This document shows positions 48,154 to 57,394 of a stretch of DNA of 64,000 nt, one piece after another. This DNA is from Bacillus sp. PAMC26568. GTDB lineage: Bacteria > Bacillota > Bacilli > Bacillales > Bacillaceae. The stretch is from assembly GCF_014235785.1 (NCBI RefSeq), contig NZ_CP060137.1, positions 1,178,001 to 1,242,000 on the forward strand. The letters are read 5' to 3'. Each line of letters opens with the position of its first letter. Position 1 is the stretch's first letter. The position numbers and the translations under genes were made by a program. Below the pieces are notes generated by a model. That model had not been told where the DNA came from, did no database searches, and saw only the letters and a program-made list of their open reading frames with translations.

Positions 48154-48182
48154 TTGAATATCCTCAAAGTGTTTGCTACGAT
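48154..48182 (+). promoter_or_regulatory. possible sigma-A promoter for maf-radC
   Basis: TTGAAT (48154-48159), 17 bp, TACGAT (48177-48182), 46 bp before maf. Good spacing, moderate hexamers. Confidence 0.5.
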
Positions 48183-48227
48183 ACCAATGTATCTCCCTTT
48201 TTATACCGAATGAGAGGAAGTTGAACG

Positions 48228-48800
48228 ATGCACCAGCACCTTATATTGGCATCAAGTTCCCCGCGCAGGAAAGAGTTGCTTGAAAATGTTAAAGTTCCAT
48301 TTAAAGTCGTTGTCAGTGATGTCGAGGAGATTGTTGATCCAAAGCTGCCGCCTTCTGAAATCGTCATGTCGCTTGCAGAACAAAAAGCTGGCGCTGTAGC
48401 AGACCGGTTTAAAGAATCGTTTGTTCTTGGCGCAGATACGGTTGTTGTCTATGAAGGAAACATTTTAGGCAAGCCTGAAAATACAGAGGATGCAAAGCGG
48501 ATGCTGACTGCACTTTCAGGTAATACTCACCAAGTTTTAACTGGAGTTGCCATCATTTTTCAAAACGAGAAAATCGCATTTTATGAACAGACAGATGTTA
48601 CGTTTTGGCCAGTGACTGAGGACGAAATCGAAAATTACATTTTAACCGAAGAGCCGATGGACAAGGCTGGATCATATGGGATTCAGGGGCTCGGCTCGTT
48701 ATTTGTAAAAGAAATAAAAGGCGATTATTTTACAGTGGTTGGTTTGCCTGTATCCCGTACCGTCAAAGAGCTGAGAACGGCAGGGTTTAAGCTGAAATAA
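48228..48800 (+). CDS. maf: Maf nucleotide pyrophosphatase
   Basis: House-cleaning dTTP/UTP pyrophosphatase family member; in B. subtilis overproduction inhibits septation. 190 residues; conserved [14 protein letters not shown], the [11 protein letters not shown] region and the [15 protein letters not shown] loop. AGAGGAAG precedes ATG. First gene of maf-radC-mreBCD-minCD. Confidence 0.95.
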   Translation: MHQHLILASSSPRRKELLENVKVPFKVVVSDVEEIVDPKLPPSEIVMSLAEQKAGAVADRFKESFVLGADTVVVYEGNILGKPENTEDAKRMLTALSGNTHQVLTGVAIIFQNEKIAFYEQTDVTFWPVTEDEIENYILTEEPMDKAGSYGIQGLGSLFVKEIKGDYFTVVGLPVSRTVKELRTAGFKLK

Positions 48801-48838
48801 CAGATAAAAGCAGAGAGGGAAACAAGGAGGAACCGATC

Positions 48839-49522
48839 TTGGAAGCCGTTAAAATCCATGATTTCCCTGAGGAAGACAGACCGCGCGAACGATTAATGAA
48901 TGATGGTCCGGCAAGTCTTGCTAATCACGAATTGCTCGCCATTTTGCTCAGAACGGGCACGAAAAAGGAGTCTGTCCTGCAGCTTTCAAACAGACTTTTG
49001 AATCATTTTGAAGGCTTAAGACTTCTTAAGGAAGCAACTGTTGATGAAATGACGTGCATTTCTGGAATTGGTGAAGCAAAGGCCGTGCAAATTCTGGCGG
49101 CCCTTGAGCTTGGCAGAAGAATTAACCGTCTGGCCTATGAAGACCGATATGTCATAAAATCGCCACAAGATGGCGCAAATTATGTAATGGAAGAAATGCG
49201 ATTTTTATCTCAGGAGCATTTTGTCTGCCTTTATTTAAACACCAAAAACCAAGTGCTTCATAAGCAGACTGTATTTATCGGAAGTCTGAATGCCTCGATC
49301 GTCCACCCCCGGGAAGTATACAAGGAAGCTTTGAAACGCTCTGCCGCCTCTATTATTTGTATTCATAATCATCCATCTGGGGACCCATCTCCAAGCCGTG
49401 AAGATATTGAAGTCACAAAAAGATTAACAGAGTGTGGTAAAATGTTAGGGATTGAACTTTTGGACCATCTTATTATCGGTGAGCAAAAATATGTGAGTTT
49501 AAAAGAAAAAGGATATTTGTAA
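48839..49522 (+). CDS. radC: RadC/JAB-domain protein
   Basis: 227 residues: N-terminal helix-hairpin-helix region (CISGIGEAKAVQILAALELG), then a JAMM/MPN+ metalloprotease-like domain with the HxHx7D-type motif in HNHPSGDPSPSREDIE. Its cellular function is unsettled; it is not a proven repair protein despite the name. TTG start 8 nt after AAGGAGG. Confidence 0.93.
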   Translation: MEAVKIHDFPEEDRPRERLMNDGPASLANHELLAILLRTGTKKESVLQLSNRLLNHFEGLRLLKEATVDEMTCISGIGEAKAVQILAALELGRRINRLAYEDRYVIKSPQDGANYVMEEMRFLSQEHFVCLYLNTKNQVLHKQTVFIGSLNASIVHPREVYKEALKRSAASIICIHNHPSGDPSPSREDIEVTKRLTECGKMLGIELLDHLIIGEQKYVSLKEKGYL

Positions 49523-49535
49523 CACTTTTATTTTT

Positions 49536-49553
49536 GCGTAATTACGCTATAAT
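49536..49553 (+). promoter_or_regulatory. mreB promoter -10 with adjacent perfect palindrome
   Basis: The 12-bp palindrome GCGTAATTACGC (49536-49547) directly abuts TATAAT (49548-49553), about 90 bp before mreB. The -35 is weak. A palindrome in the spacer is where a repressor or activator could act. Confidence 0.5.
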
Positions 49554-49641
49554 AGTGTTTATGAGTTTTTTTAGATCTCAAATAACCACTTTAAAAAAAT
49601 AGTAGAAAGTAATTCGGTTTTTAGAAAGGGAGATACATCTG

Positions 49642-50664
49642 ATGTTTGGAATTGGGACAAGAGACCTTGGTATAGATTTGGGTACTGCTAATACCCTTGT
49701 TTTCGTAAAAGGAAAAGGAATTGTGGTTCGTGAGCCATCTGTTGTAGCGATGCAGACTGACACTAAGTCTATCGTAGCAGTAGGGAATGATGCAAAGAAT
49801 ATGATTGGACGTACTCCTGGAAATGTTGTGGCACTCCGCCCGATGAAAGATGGCGTAATTGCCGATTATGAAACAACTGCAGCAATGATGAAGTATTACA
49901 TAAAACAAGCAACAAAAGGTAAAGGTATTTTCTCAAGTAAACCTTATGTTATGGTCTGTGTTCCTTCCGGCATTACAGCAGTAGAAGAGCGTGCAGTCAT
50001 TGATGCGACAAGACAGGCAGGCGCACGCGATGCTTATACGATAGAAGAGCCATTTGCAGCTGCAATTGGTGCAAATCTTCCTGTATGGGAACCGACTGGA
50101 AGCATGGTCGTTGATATCGGCGGCGGTACAACAGAGGTAGCTATTATCTCGCTTGGCGGTATTGTTACTTCCCAGTCCATTCGCGTTGCCGGTGATGAAA
50201 TGGATGATGCGATTGTCAATTACATCCGCAAAACGTACAACTTGATGATTGGAGACCGCACTTCCGAATCTATTAAAATGGAAATCGGATCTGCAGGTTC
50301 TGCCGAAGGTGTCGAGAATATGGATATCCGCGGCCGTGATTTGCTGACAGGTCTGCCTAAAACGATTGAAATTACGGCAAAAGAGATCGCTGAAGCTCTT
50401 CGCGACACTGTGAACTCAATTGTTGATTCTGTTAAAAACACACTTGAAAAAACACCGCCTGAACTTGCGGCTGATATTATGGACCGCGGGATTGTTCTGA
50501 CTGGCGGGGGTGCGCTCCTTCGCAATATTGATAAAGTAATCAGTGAAGAAACAAATATGCCTGTTTTAATTGCAGAAAACCCGCTTGATTGTGTTGCAAT
50601 CGGTACAGGGAAAGCTCTTGAGCATATTCATTTGTTCAAAACAAAAGCAAGAGACAGCCGCTAA
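49642..50664 (+). CDS. mreB: rod shape-determining protein MreB
   Basis: Bacterial actin that guides lateral wall synthesis. 340 residues: phosphate 1 motif [13 protein letters not shown]-type, [16 protein letters not shown], and adenosine motif [19 protein letters not shown] precedes ATG by 9-10 nt. Followed by mreC and mreD after a 200-bp gap. Confidence 0.97.
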   Translation: MFGIGTRDLGIDLGTANTLVFVKGKGIVVREPSVVAMQTDTKSIVAVGNDAKNMIGRTPGNVVALRPMKDGVIADYETTAAMMKYYIKQATKGKGIFSSKPYVMVCVPSGITAVEERAVIDATRQAGARDAYTIEEPFAAAIGANLPVWEPTGSMVVDIGGGTTEVAIISLGGIVTSQSIRVAGDEMDDAIVNYIRKTYNLMIGDRTSESIKMEIGSAGSAEGVENMDIRGRDLLTGLPKTIEITAKEIAEALRDTVNSIVDSVKNTLEKTPPELAADIMDRGIVLTGGGALLRNIDKVISEETNMPVLIAENPLDCVAIGTGKALEHIHLFKTKARDSR

Positions 50665-50680
50665 TTGTGAAATAAACATT

Positions 50681-50773
50681 AGGCTCTTTTCTAAAACACT
50701 GTTGCTTTCGAATCGTATTCATACGTTCAATTGTGATTTCATGGATCAAGTCAAATGAATGATTAGAAAAGAG
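50681..50773 (+). repeat. long inverted repeat in the mreB-mreC gap with AGGCTCTTTTC copy 2
   Basis: CTCTTTTCTAA (50684-50694) and TTAGAAAAGAG (50763-50773) are perfect 11-bp complements around a 68-nt loop. The left arm contains the AGGCTCTTTTC motif (50681-50691) that recurs at 24930 and, reversed, at 52428. Confidence 0.6.
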
Positions 50774-50866
50774 TAAGAAATCCTAGTGAGAAACGTGAAT
50801 AAGCCGGTTTCGAAAAAACAACAATCTTTGCGAAAACAGCTAAACATTAAGAGGGTGTAAAGTCAC

Positions 50867-51757
50867 ATGCCACAGTTTTTCTTGAATAAACGACTTATAT
50901 TGTTGCTGGTTAGCATTATCTTTTTAGTGGCATTGATTGGTTACTCGTTAAAAGAGGACAGACAGCTGACATGGCCAGAACAATTTGTTAAAGATTCAAC
51001 AGGACTATTCCAAACCGTTTTTCATAAGCCCGCACAATATGTAGCGGGCTTCTTTGAGAATGTCGGCGATTTGAAAAATACATATGAAGAAAATAAATTG
51101 CTGAAAAGCAAGCTTGATGAGCATATGAAAATCGAGACAGAAGTACAGGAACTGAAACGGGATAATGAAAAGCTCAGAGCTGAACTTGGTGCTGAGTCTC
51201 TTAGAGAATATAATCCGATTGTTGCCACTTTGATTGCAAGAAATCCAGATCCGGGGCGCTGGTTTGACCTGATTACCATTGATAAAGGTTCACAGCACGG
51301 AATTCAAAAGGATATGGCAGTAATTACGGATAAAGGTCTGATTGGGAAAGTTAAAAACACGTCTAAATTCAACTCTACGGTACAGCTTTTAAGTTCTCCA
51401 GACCGCAAAAATCGTATCGCTGCTGAGATTCAGGGCAAGGAAGGGCAGCCAAATATCTTTGGTTTAATCGAAGGATATGATGAGAAGAAAAAAGCCCTGC
51501 TGCTTAAGAAAATTGAATCTGATGTTCCAATTGAAAAAGGACAAAAGGTTGTCACATCAGGAAGCAGCGGAATTTTCCCTGCAGGTCTTGTCATTGGGGA
51601 AGTTATGGAGGTAGAGCCTGATTCCTATGGACTTTCACAAATGGCATACATTAAACCAGAAGCTGACCTGTATGATATTGATCGTGTGTTTGTTACAAAA
51701 CGTGTAAAAGAAACCATTGATATTGATAATATGGATCCAGAGGAGGAGGAAGAATAA
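50867..51757 (+). CDS. mreC: rod shape-determining protein MreC
   Basis: Bitopic membrane protein of the elongasome. 296 residues: transmembrane helix (about 9-24), coiled coil (about 65-112), then the extracellular beta-rich MreC domain (PIVATLIARNPDPGRWFDLITIDKG, IEKGQKVVTSG). Acidic C-terminal tail. GAGGGTG precedes ATG; the stop overlaps mreD by one base. Confidence 0.95.
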   Translation: MPQFFLNKRLILLLVSIIFLVALIGYSLKEDRQLTWPEQFVKDSTGLFQTVFHKPAQYVAGFFENVGDLKNTYEENKLLKSKLDEHMKIETEVQELKRDNEKLRAELGAESLREYNPIVATLIARNPDPGRWFDLITIDKGSQHGIQKDMAVITDKGLIGKVKNTSKFNSTVQLLSSPDRKNRIAAEIQGKEGQPNIFGLIEGYDEKKKALLLKKIESDVPIEKGQKVVTSGSSGIFPAGLVIGEVMEVEPDSYGLSQMAYIKPEADLYDIDRVFVTKRVKETIDIDNMDPEEEEE

Positions 51758-52275
51758 TGAACCGTATTCTCCTTCCTCTTTTGATGTTATTTATTTTTAT
51801 ATCTGAAAGTACGTTTGTTGACTTGATTGAGCTTCCGTTTACATCTGATGATCAAGTCATTATTCCGCGCTTTGTCATGCTGTCACTTGTATTTATTACA
51901 GCGTATCACAGTCAAAAATTCGGATTGATCTATGGTATTGTCTTTGGGTTGCTGCATGACATTGTGTACACTGAAATTTTAGGCATTTATTTATTTGCTT
52001 ATCCGCTGTTTGCTTATTTGATTTCAAAAGCATTAAAAGCATTGCATGGAAATATGCTTGTCGTCCTTTTCCTGTCTCTGCTTGCTGTAACGCTGCTGGA
52101 ATTTTATTTATACGGAATACAAATGCTGATCGGCTATTCCCATTTATCATTCTATGATTTTACTAATTTGAGGCTGCTGCCTACTTTGATTGCAAATTCC
52201 GTTGGGGCAGTCATTCTCATTTATCCGATGAGCCGCTTTTTGTCAAAAATAAAGAGCGACTATCTGGATGAGTAG
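51757..52275 (+). CDS. mreD: rod shape-determining protein MreD
   Basis: 172-residue integral membrane protein with about five helices, partner of MreC. Conserved features include FGLIYGIVFGLLHDIVYTEILG. Starts at TAATG overlapping the mreC stop. Assignment from order, size and topology. Confidence 0.93.
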   Translation: MNRILLPLLMLFIFISESTFVDLIELPFTSDDQVIIPRFVMLSLVFITAYHSQKFGLIYGIVFGLLHDIVYTEILGIYLFAYPLFAYLISKALKALHGNMLVVLFLSLLAVTLLEFYLYGIQMLIGYSHLSFYDFTNLRLLPTLIANSVGAVILIYPMSRFLSKIKSDYLDE

Positions 52276-52427
52276 TCTGTTTTTCGTTTTTCATATTGAT
52301 GATTCACATTCTGGTAAAACACGATTAGCAAGGACAGATATGCTGGGTCTTCAGCCAGAATGGTTTCTTTCTTAATTCTCTTCATTTTTGTGACGGCCTT
52401 TTTTCACATTAAACCAACTAATTTTAA

Positions 52428-52438
52428 GAAAAGAGCCT
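52428..52438 (-). repeat. AGGCTCTTTTC repeat motif, copy 3 (inverted)
   Basis: GAAAAGAGCCT, the exact complement of the motif at 50681-50691, so mreC-mreD lies between inverted copies. It sits in the 222-bp mreD-minC gap, where nothing else was recognised. Confidence 0.45.
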
Positions 52439-52497
52439 AAAAAAAGAGGAAGATTGCATATATCTGTCGAAATAGTATAGTCGTTGAGGTGAACGTC

Positions 52498-53181
52498 ATG
52501 AAGGCTCAAAAACAGCAATTTGTCACTATTAAAGGTACAAAAGATGGATTAACGCTGCATCTCGATGATTCTTGTTCTTTTGAAGAACTGCTGAATGAAC
52601 TTGAGCAAATGTTATCTTTGAAGCAATATATTCATGAAGATGGACCATACATCACCGTTAATGTAAAAGCGGGAAATCGTCTCCTTCATAAAAAACAGCA
52701 GGATTTAATTGAGGCTGTTATACAGAAAAAACGAAATCTGGTTGTTGAAACGTTTGAAAGCAACGTTGTGACAAAAGATCATGCACTGCAAATGAAAAAA
52801 GAAGCAGAAGTGGTCTCTGTTGCTAAAATGATTCGCTCTGGACAGGTGCTAAAAGTGGAAGGTGACTTGCTGCTGATTGGAGATGTCAATCCTGGCGGAA
52901 CAGTCATTGCACGGGGAAATATCTTCATTATGGGAACGCTGAGAGGAATTGCCCATGCTGGATATGACGGGAATAAATCGGCAATCATTGCCGCTTCGGT
53001 GATGAAACCGTCACAGCTTAGAATCTGTGAAATTTTAAGCCGTGCCCCTGATCATAGTCAGACAGAAAAGCACGAGATGGAATGTGCTTACATAGATGAA
53101 AATGAAACTATCATCATTGATCGACTGCAGCAGTTGACTCATTTACGACCTAACTTGACAAGGTTTGAAGGGGGAATTTGA
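52498..53181 (+). CDS. minC: septum site-determining protein MinC
   Basis: FtsZ assembly inhibitor. 227 residues: N-terminal domain (about 1-105, QQFVTIKGTKDGLTL) and the C-terminal beta-helix domain (SGQVLKVEGDLLLIGDVNPGGTVIARGNIFIMG) that dimerises and binds MinD. GTG 52489 extends the frame but lies in the ribosome site TTGAGGTGA; ATG 52498 matches known MinC starts (MKxxKQQ). Confidence 0.95.
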   Translation: MKAQKQQFVTIKGTKDGLTLHLDDSCSFEELLNELEQMLSLKQYIHEDGPYITVNVKAGNRLLHKKQQDLIEAVIQKKRNLVVETFESNVVTKDHALQMKKEAEVVSVAKMIRSGQVLKVEGDLLLIGDVNPGGTVIARGNIFIMGTLRGIAHAGYDGNKSAIIAASVMKPSQLRICEILSRAPDHSQTEKHEMECAYIDENETIIIDRLQQLTHLRPNLTRFEGGI

Positions 53182-53183
53182 CC

Positions 53184-53990
53184 GTGGGTGAGGCTATCGT
53201 TATAACCTCTGGCAAAGGCGGAGTTGGGAAAACAACGACTTCAGCTAATTTAGGAACATCATTAGCGATTTTAGGAAAACGAGTTTGTCTGATTGATACA
53301 GATATTGGCCTGCGTAATCTTGATGTTGTGATGGGACTTGAAAATCGCATCATTTATGATTTAGTGGATGTTGTTGAAGGCCGCTGCAAAATTCATCAGG
53401 CACTTGTGAAAGATAAACGGTTTGAAGACCTGCTTTATTTGCTGCCCGCCGCACAGACGAGCGACAAATCAGCAGTTAACCCTGAGCAAATGAAGAAGCT
53501 TGTTGATGAGCTTAAACAGGATTACGATTATATCGTTATCGATTGTCCAGCAGGTATTGAACAAGGCTTTAAAAACGCTATCGCGGGTGCTGACAAGGCC
53601 ATTGTAGTTACTACACCCGAAATTTCAGCTGTTCGCGATGCAGACCGTATTATCGGCTTGCTTGAAAAAGAAGAAAGCATTGAGCCGCCAAAGCTTGTCA
53701 TCAATCGAATCCGCAACCATTTAGTTAAAAATGGGGACATGCTCGATGTAGATGAAATCGTTACCCATCTTTCTATTGATTTAATCGGCATCGTCGCGGA
53801 TGACGATGATGTGATTAAAGCTTCTAACAATGGAGAGCCGATTGCAATGGATTCAAACAACCGCGCTTCTATTGCATATCGGAACATTGCCCGCCGCATT
53901 CTGGGCGAATCCATTCCGCTGCAATCATTAGAAGATCCTAATACTGGAGTCTTTACGAAAATAAAACGCTTTTTTGGCGTAAGAGTATAG
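53184..53990 (+). CDS. minD: septum site-determining ATPase MinD
   Basis: Membrane-associated ParA-type ATPase that recruits MinC. 268 residues: deviant Walker A GKGGVGKTTT at about 10-19, DTDIGLRNLD, IIDCPAGIEQG, and a C-terminal amphipathic membrane-targeting helix (TKIKRFFGVRV). TTG 53178 is possible, but GTG 53184 is correctly spaced from AAGGGGG and gives the conserved MGEAIVITSGKGG. Confidence 0.96.
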   Translation: MGEAIVITSGKGGVGKTTTSANLGTSLAILGKRVCLIDTDIGLRNLDVVMGLENRIIYDLVDVVEGRCKIHQALVKDKRFEDLLYLLPAAQTSDKSAVNPEQMKKLVDELKQDYDYIVIDCPAGIEQGFKNAIAGADKAIVVTTPEISAVRDADRIIGLLEKEESIEPPKLVINRIRNHLVKNGDMLDVDEIVTHLSIDLIGIVADDDDVIKASNNGEPIAMDSNNRASIAYRNIARRILGESIPLQSLEDPNTGVFTKIKRFFGVRV

Positions 53991-54006
53991 ATTAGTGTGA
54001 GAAAAG

Positions 54007-54037
54007 CAATCTCTGAGTTTAGGAGATTGTTTTTTTT
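54007..54037 (+). terminator. minCD terminator
   Basis: Stem CAATCTC / GAGATTG with a 9-nt loop and a run of eight T. Confidence 0.88.
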
Positions 54038-54133
54038 CGGCTGCTTTTTTCTCAAAACCCATTTTCTAAGATGAATCTTTTAATTACACAACGAATTAAA
54101 AAAATTCACTTCTATTCTGACCCTCCAAGCTTG

Positions 54134-54162
54134 TCATATTCCGTTCGGACAAGGCATAAAAT
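54134..54162 (+). promoter_or_regulatory. sigma-E-type promoter for spoIVFAB
   Basis: TCATATT (54134-54140), exactly 14 bp, CATAAAAT (54155-54162). It matches KMATATT fully and CATACAMT at 7 of 8 positions. spoIVF is a mother-cell sigma-E operon in B. subtilis. Confidence 0.8.
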
Positions 54163-54196
54163 TGAATAAATGTGACATGAGGGGATGGGTGTGGCA

Positions 54197-54973
54197 ATGG
54201 GTAATCGAGCGGATGATTTGCGCAAGAGAATGGCTAAAAGGAAACGGGACCGCAGTTTGGAGACTGAGAGGATTAAGCCTCAGAAACAGCTGCCCAATCT
54301 ATCATTCACAGATGAAGAGAAATTTGGAGGAGGAGATTTCCACTCGTATGAGGCTGGCGGTGGCGGAGGAGGCGGGTCTCATCCATTATTTAAGCCTGAT
54401 GTGTTTATGTTTAAGCTGCTCATCGGGGCTTGTTTAGTCCTTGTTTCAGCCATTGTATTTAAGAATGATTCCCCGCCGTTTGAAAAAGTTCAGCAAGTGG
54501 TTTCCAGTACGTTTGAAGAGGATTTTCAATTCGCAATGATTTCAAAATGGTACGGTGACCAGTTTGGTGATCCGCTCTCATTAATTAAAACGCCCGATCA
54601 GCAGGCTCCTGCTGAGGAAAAAGTATTTACAGCACCTGCTTCCGGAAAAGTGCTTGAGACGTTTGAAGATAATGGACAGGGCGTAATGGTTGAAACGAGC
54701 AGCGATCTTGTTGAAGTTATGAACGAAGGAACGGTTGTTGAGATTGGAGAGAAAGAAGACTCTGGATTGACGGTTGTTGTTCTTCATGACGATACAACGA
54801 AAAGCTGGTACGGGAATTTAGAAAAGGCAGAAGTGTCGCTTTACGATTTTGTAGAAAGCGGAACAGCAGTCGGCAAAATCAAAACGGATAAAGATCAAAA
54901 AGGAACGTATTATTTTGCGATTAAAAAGGGAGATCAATTTATTGACCCGATTCAGGTGATATCCTTTGACTAA
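54197..54973 (+). CDS. spoIVFA: stage IV sporulation protein FA (SpoIVFB inhibitor/scaffold)
   Basis: Membrane protein that holds SpoIVFB inactive in the outer forespore membrane until SpoIVB cleaves it. 258 residues: basic cytosolic N-terminus (NRADDLRKRMAKRKRDR), a glycine-rich stretch, one transmembrane helix (about 68-86), and a LytM-like extracellular domain without the catalytic His/Asp set (FTAPASGKVLETF ... YYFAIKKGDQFIDPIQVISFD). ATG 54185 and GTG 54191 are alternatives; ATG 54197 aligns with the B. subtilis start. Confidence 0.9.
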   Translation: MGNRADDLRKRMAKRKRDRSLETERIKPQKQLPNLSFTDEEKFGGGDFHSYEAGGGGGGGSHPLFKPDVFMFKLLIGACLVLVSAIVFKNDSPPFEKVQQVVSSTFEEDFQFAMISKWYGDQFGDPLSLIKTPDQQAPAEEKVFTAPASGKVLETFEDNGQGVMVETSSDLVEVMNEGTVVEIGEKEDSGLTVVVLHDDTTKSWYGNLEKAEVSLYDFVESGTAVGKIKTDKDQKGTYYFAIKKGDQFIDPIQVISFD

Positions 54974-55832
54974 ATATTTATCTGTCTTTCTTCACATTCA
55001 TTTTCATCCAATCCTTTGGCTGATCATGGGGATTTCCGTTATGACCGCTCATTTTAAGTCACTGCTGATCTTGCTCTTCATTGTATTCGTTCATGAGCTC
55101 GGACATGCAATGACAGCGAAACATTTCAACTGGCGTCTGAAGTCAATCGTTCTATTGCCTTTTGGAGGAGTTGCAGAAGTGGATGAGCACGGCAACCGTC
55201 CTTTGAAAGAAGAACTTTTGACGATTCTCGCCGGGCCCTTTCAGCATATCTGGCTTCAGGGGGCGGCTTTTCTACTTCAGTTTTTCGGCTTGCTCAGTTA
55301 CGAAACATATCAGCTTTTCACCTTTTATAATGGCATGATTCTTTTGTTCAATCTTCTGCCGATATGGCCCCTGGATGGGGGAAAGCTGCTTTTTCTATTT
55401 GTATCCATGACACGGCCCTATCAGGATGCACATAGGGCCATGCTGATGGTGTCAGCACTATGTCTGGCGCTTTATCTTCTTGTTTTTTTAATATTATTTC
55501 CGCAGCAGCTGAACGTATGGGTGATAGCGGGTTTTCTTATTTATTCTTTATATATGGAGCATAAGCATCGCAGTTATGTAAGCATGAGATTTTTGCTGGA
55601 AAGGTATTATGGAAATCAGCAGGATCCCGCGACATTAATGCCAATTGTCGTGGATGAGGGGGAACCCATTTTTCAAACACTGCTGAAATTCAGAAGAGGA
55701 TGCAAGCACCCGATTATTGTTGAACGCAATGGGAAGAAGCTGTTTGAACTGGATGAGAATGAACTTCTTCATGCCTTTTTCGCTGATAAAAGAACTCAAT
55801 CGACAGTAGGGGAATTGAATTATGATTATTGA
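54966..55832 (+). CDS. spoIVFB: intramembrane metalloprotease SpoIVFB (pro-sigma-K processing)
   Basis: Site-2 protease cleaving pro-sigma-K. 288 residues; zinc motif HELGH with His43, Glu44 and His47, the second-metal-ligand motif NLLPIWPLDGGK, several transmembrane helices and a cytosolic CBS-type C-terminus (GCKHPIIVERNGKKLFELDENELLHAFFADKRTQS). TTG start overlaps the spoIVFA stop by 8 nt. Confidence 0.95.
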   Translation: MTKYLSVFLHIHFHPILWLIMGISVMTAHFKSLLILLFIVFVHELGHAMTAKHFNWRLKSIVLLPFGGVAEVDEHGNRPLKEELLTILAGPFQHIWLQGAAFLLQFFGLLSYETYQLFTFYNGMILLFNLLPIWPLDGGKLLFLFVSMTRPYQDAHRAMLMVSALCLALYLLVFLILFPQQLNVWVIAGFLIYSLYMEHKHRSYVSMRFLLERYYGNQQDPATLMPIVVDEGEPIFQTLLKFRRGCKHPIIVERNGKKLFELDENELLHAFFADKRTQSTVGELNYDY

Positions 55833-55919
55833 CGTAATTTTGATAAAATGAGTAAATAAAAAATATTATTATACGAGTTGAAAAAATAAGAAAGAGCCTT
55901 AAAGAAAGAAGGATTACCA

Positions 55920-57356
55920 TTGCGTACGTTAGTATTAAATGCAAAAGGCGGGCAAAATCGCTGTGTACTGCTTGAAGATGAAGTCGTTCAAGAGATTCAC
56001 GTTCATCATATAAATGAAACGGCCGGCAGCATTTATGCGGGCCGTGTTTTGAATTTCCTGCAGGGGATGCAGGCCGCCTTTATCGATATCGGACAAGAGA
56101 AGAATGGCTATCTTTCAATGAATGATTTGCCTGCCATATTAAAAGCAGGCAGCCTGCACGAAGGTCAGCAGCTTTTTGTGCAGGTTGCAAAAGAAGCAAC
56201 AGAACACAAAGGGCCAAAGCTGACAGCAAATCTTGAATTTGGCGGACAGTATCTTGTCTATATGCCGACTTCTGGCTATATTGCTGTATCCAAAAAAATT
56301 GAGAATCCTGATGAAAGGGAACGCCTCCAAACGCTTGGCACTCATTTTTGCGGGGATAACGAAGGTCTTGTCTTCCGTACCGCCGCTAATGGACAGGCAG
56401 AAGCCACGCTTTATAAAGAATATCAATATTTAAAGAAAAAATACGAGGATCTGCTGGAGAATACACAAATAAAGGCTCCCGCCCTTTTAACTGAAGGCAC
56501 TCCCTTCTTCGATCGGATTCTGAGGGGAATTGATCCGGCAACGATTCAGAAAATCATTTGCGATGATCTCGAGCTTACTCAAGATTTAAAAAGCCGATAT
56601 GAAAATACGGAAGTGCATTTTCATCAGTCAAAACTGTCTATTTTTGATGCTTATAAAATTGAACATGAAATCGATAAAGCGCTGAAACGGATTGTCTGGC
56701 TGAAAAACGGGGCCTATCTTGTGATAGATCAAACGGAAGCGTTAACGGCAATCGATGTGAATACAGGGAAATTCTCAGGTAAGTCATCTTTGCGTGAGAC
56801 TGTGCTGAAAACAAATATCGAAGCAGCACGAGAGGCTGCAAGGCAGATCAGACTGCGTGATTTAAGCGGAATGATTATCATTGATTTTATTGATATGAAT
56901 CATCATGAAGACAAGCAAGCTGTATTGAAGGAAATGCTGCAAGAAGCAAAAAGGGATCGTGTTCAATCGAGAATGATCGGATTTACCCAAATGAATATTT
57001 TTCAAATGACGCGAAAGAGGGTCCGGCCAGATTTAGCATCCCGGATAATGTGCCCTTGCCCCGTTTGCAGCGGAACAGGACAAGTGCTGTCGCCTGATAC
57101 GGTGGCGTTTAAATTAGAACGAGAACTGTGGGAACTTCAATTCATGGAGCATGAAGCTGCATTAATTGAACTGCCTTATGAGGCAGCAGAAGCATTCAGA
57201 GGCAAAAATGATGTTCATCTCAAGCGTTTAGAACAGGTTCTGCACTTTGAGATTTTTCTGAAGGTAAATACGGAATGGATCGATCGATATAGAATTGTTC
57301 AGCTTGGCGATCGTGAAATCATTAGGGCGCTCATGAAAAATAAAGATAAAATATAA
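55920..57356 (+). CDS. rng: ribonuclease E/G family protein
   Basis: Endoribonuclease of the RNase G type. 478 residues: S1 domain (about 36-120, AGSIYAGRVLNFLQGMQAAFIDIG), RNase H-like and catalytic region with magnesium-binding AIDVNTGKFSG and IIIDFIDMN, and the zinc-link-like CPCPVCSGTG. TTG start behind AGAAGGA. B. subtilis lacks an RNase E/G homologue; many other Bacillaceae have this gene just before rplU. Confidence 0.93.
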   Translation: MRTLVLNAKGGQNRCVLLEDEVVQEIHVHHINETAGSIYAGRVLNFLQGMQAAFIDIGQEKNGYLSMNDLPAILKAGSLHEGQQLFVQVAKEATEHKGPKLTANLEFGGQYLVYMPTSGYIAVSKKIENPDERERLQTLGTHFCGDNEGLVFRTAANGQAEATLYKEYQYLKKKYEDLLENTQIKAPALLTEGTPFFDRILRGIDPATIQKIICDDLELTQDLKSRYENTEVHFHQSKLSIFDAYKIEHEIDKALKRIVWLKNGAYLVIDQTEALTAIDVNTGKFSGKSSLRETVLKTNIEAAREAARQIRLRDLSGMIIIDFIDMNHHEDKQAVLKEMLQEAKRDRVQSRMIGFTQMNIFQMTRKRVRPDLASRIMCPCPVCSGTGQVLSPDTVAFKLERELWELQFMEHEAALIELPYEAAEAFRGKNDVHLKRLEQVLHFEIFLKVNTEWIDRYRIVQLGDREIIRALMKNKDKI

Positions 57357-57386
57357 TTGACATACATAGGCCCATTTTGATAGTAT
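57357..57386 (+). promoter_or_regulatory. rplU operon promoter
   Basis: Consensus TTGACA (57357-57362), 18 bp, TAGTAT (57381-57386), starting right after the rng stop. Confidence 0.72.
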
Positions 57387-57394
57387 TGTTATGT

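Noticed and set aside
52454-52481. TTGCAT-16-TATAGT promoter-like pair before minC
   Set aside because: Transcription would start inside or after the minC ribosome site, so it could not serve minC properly.
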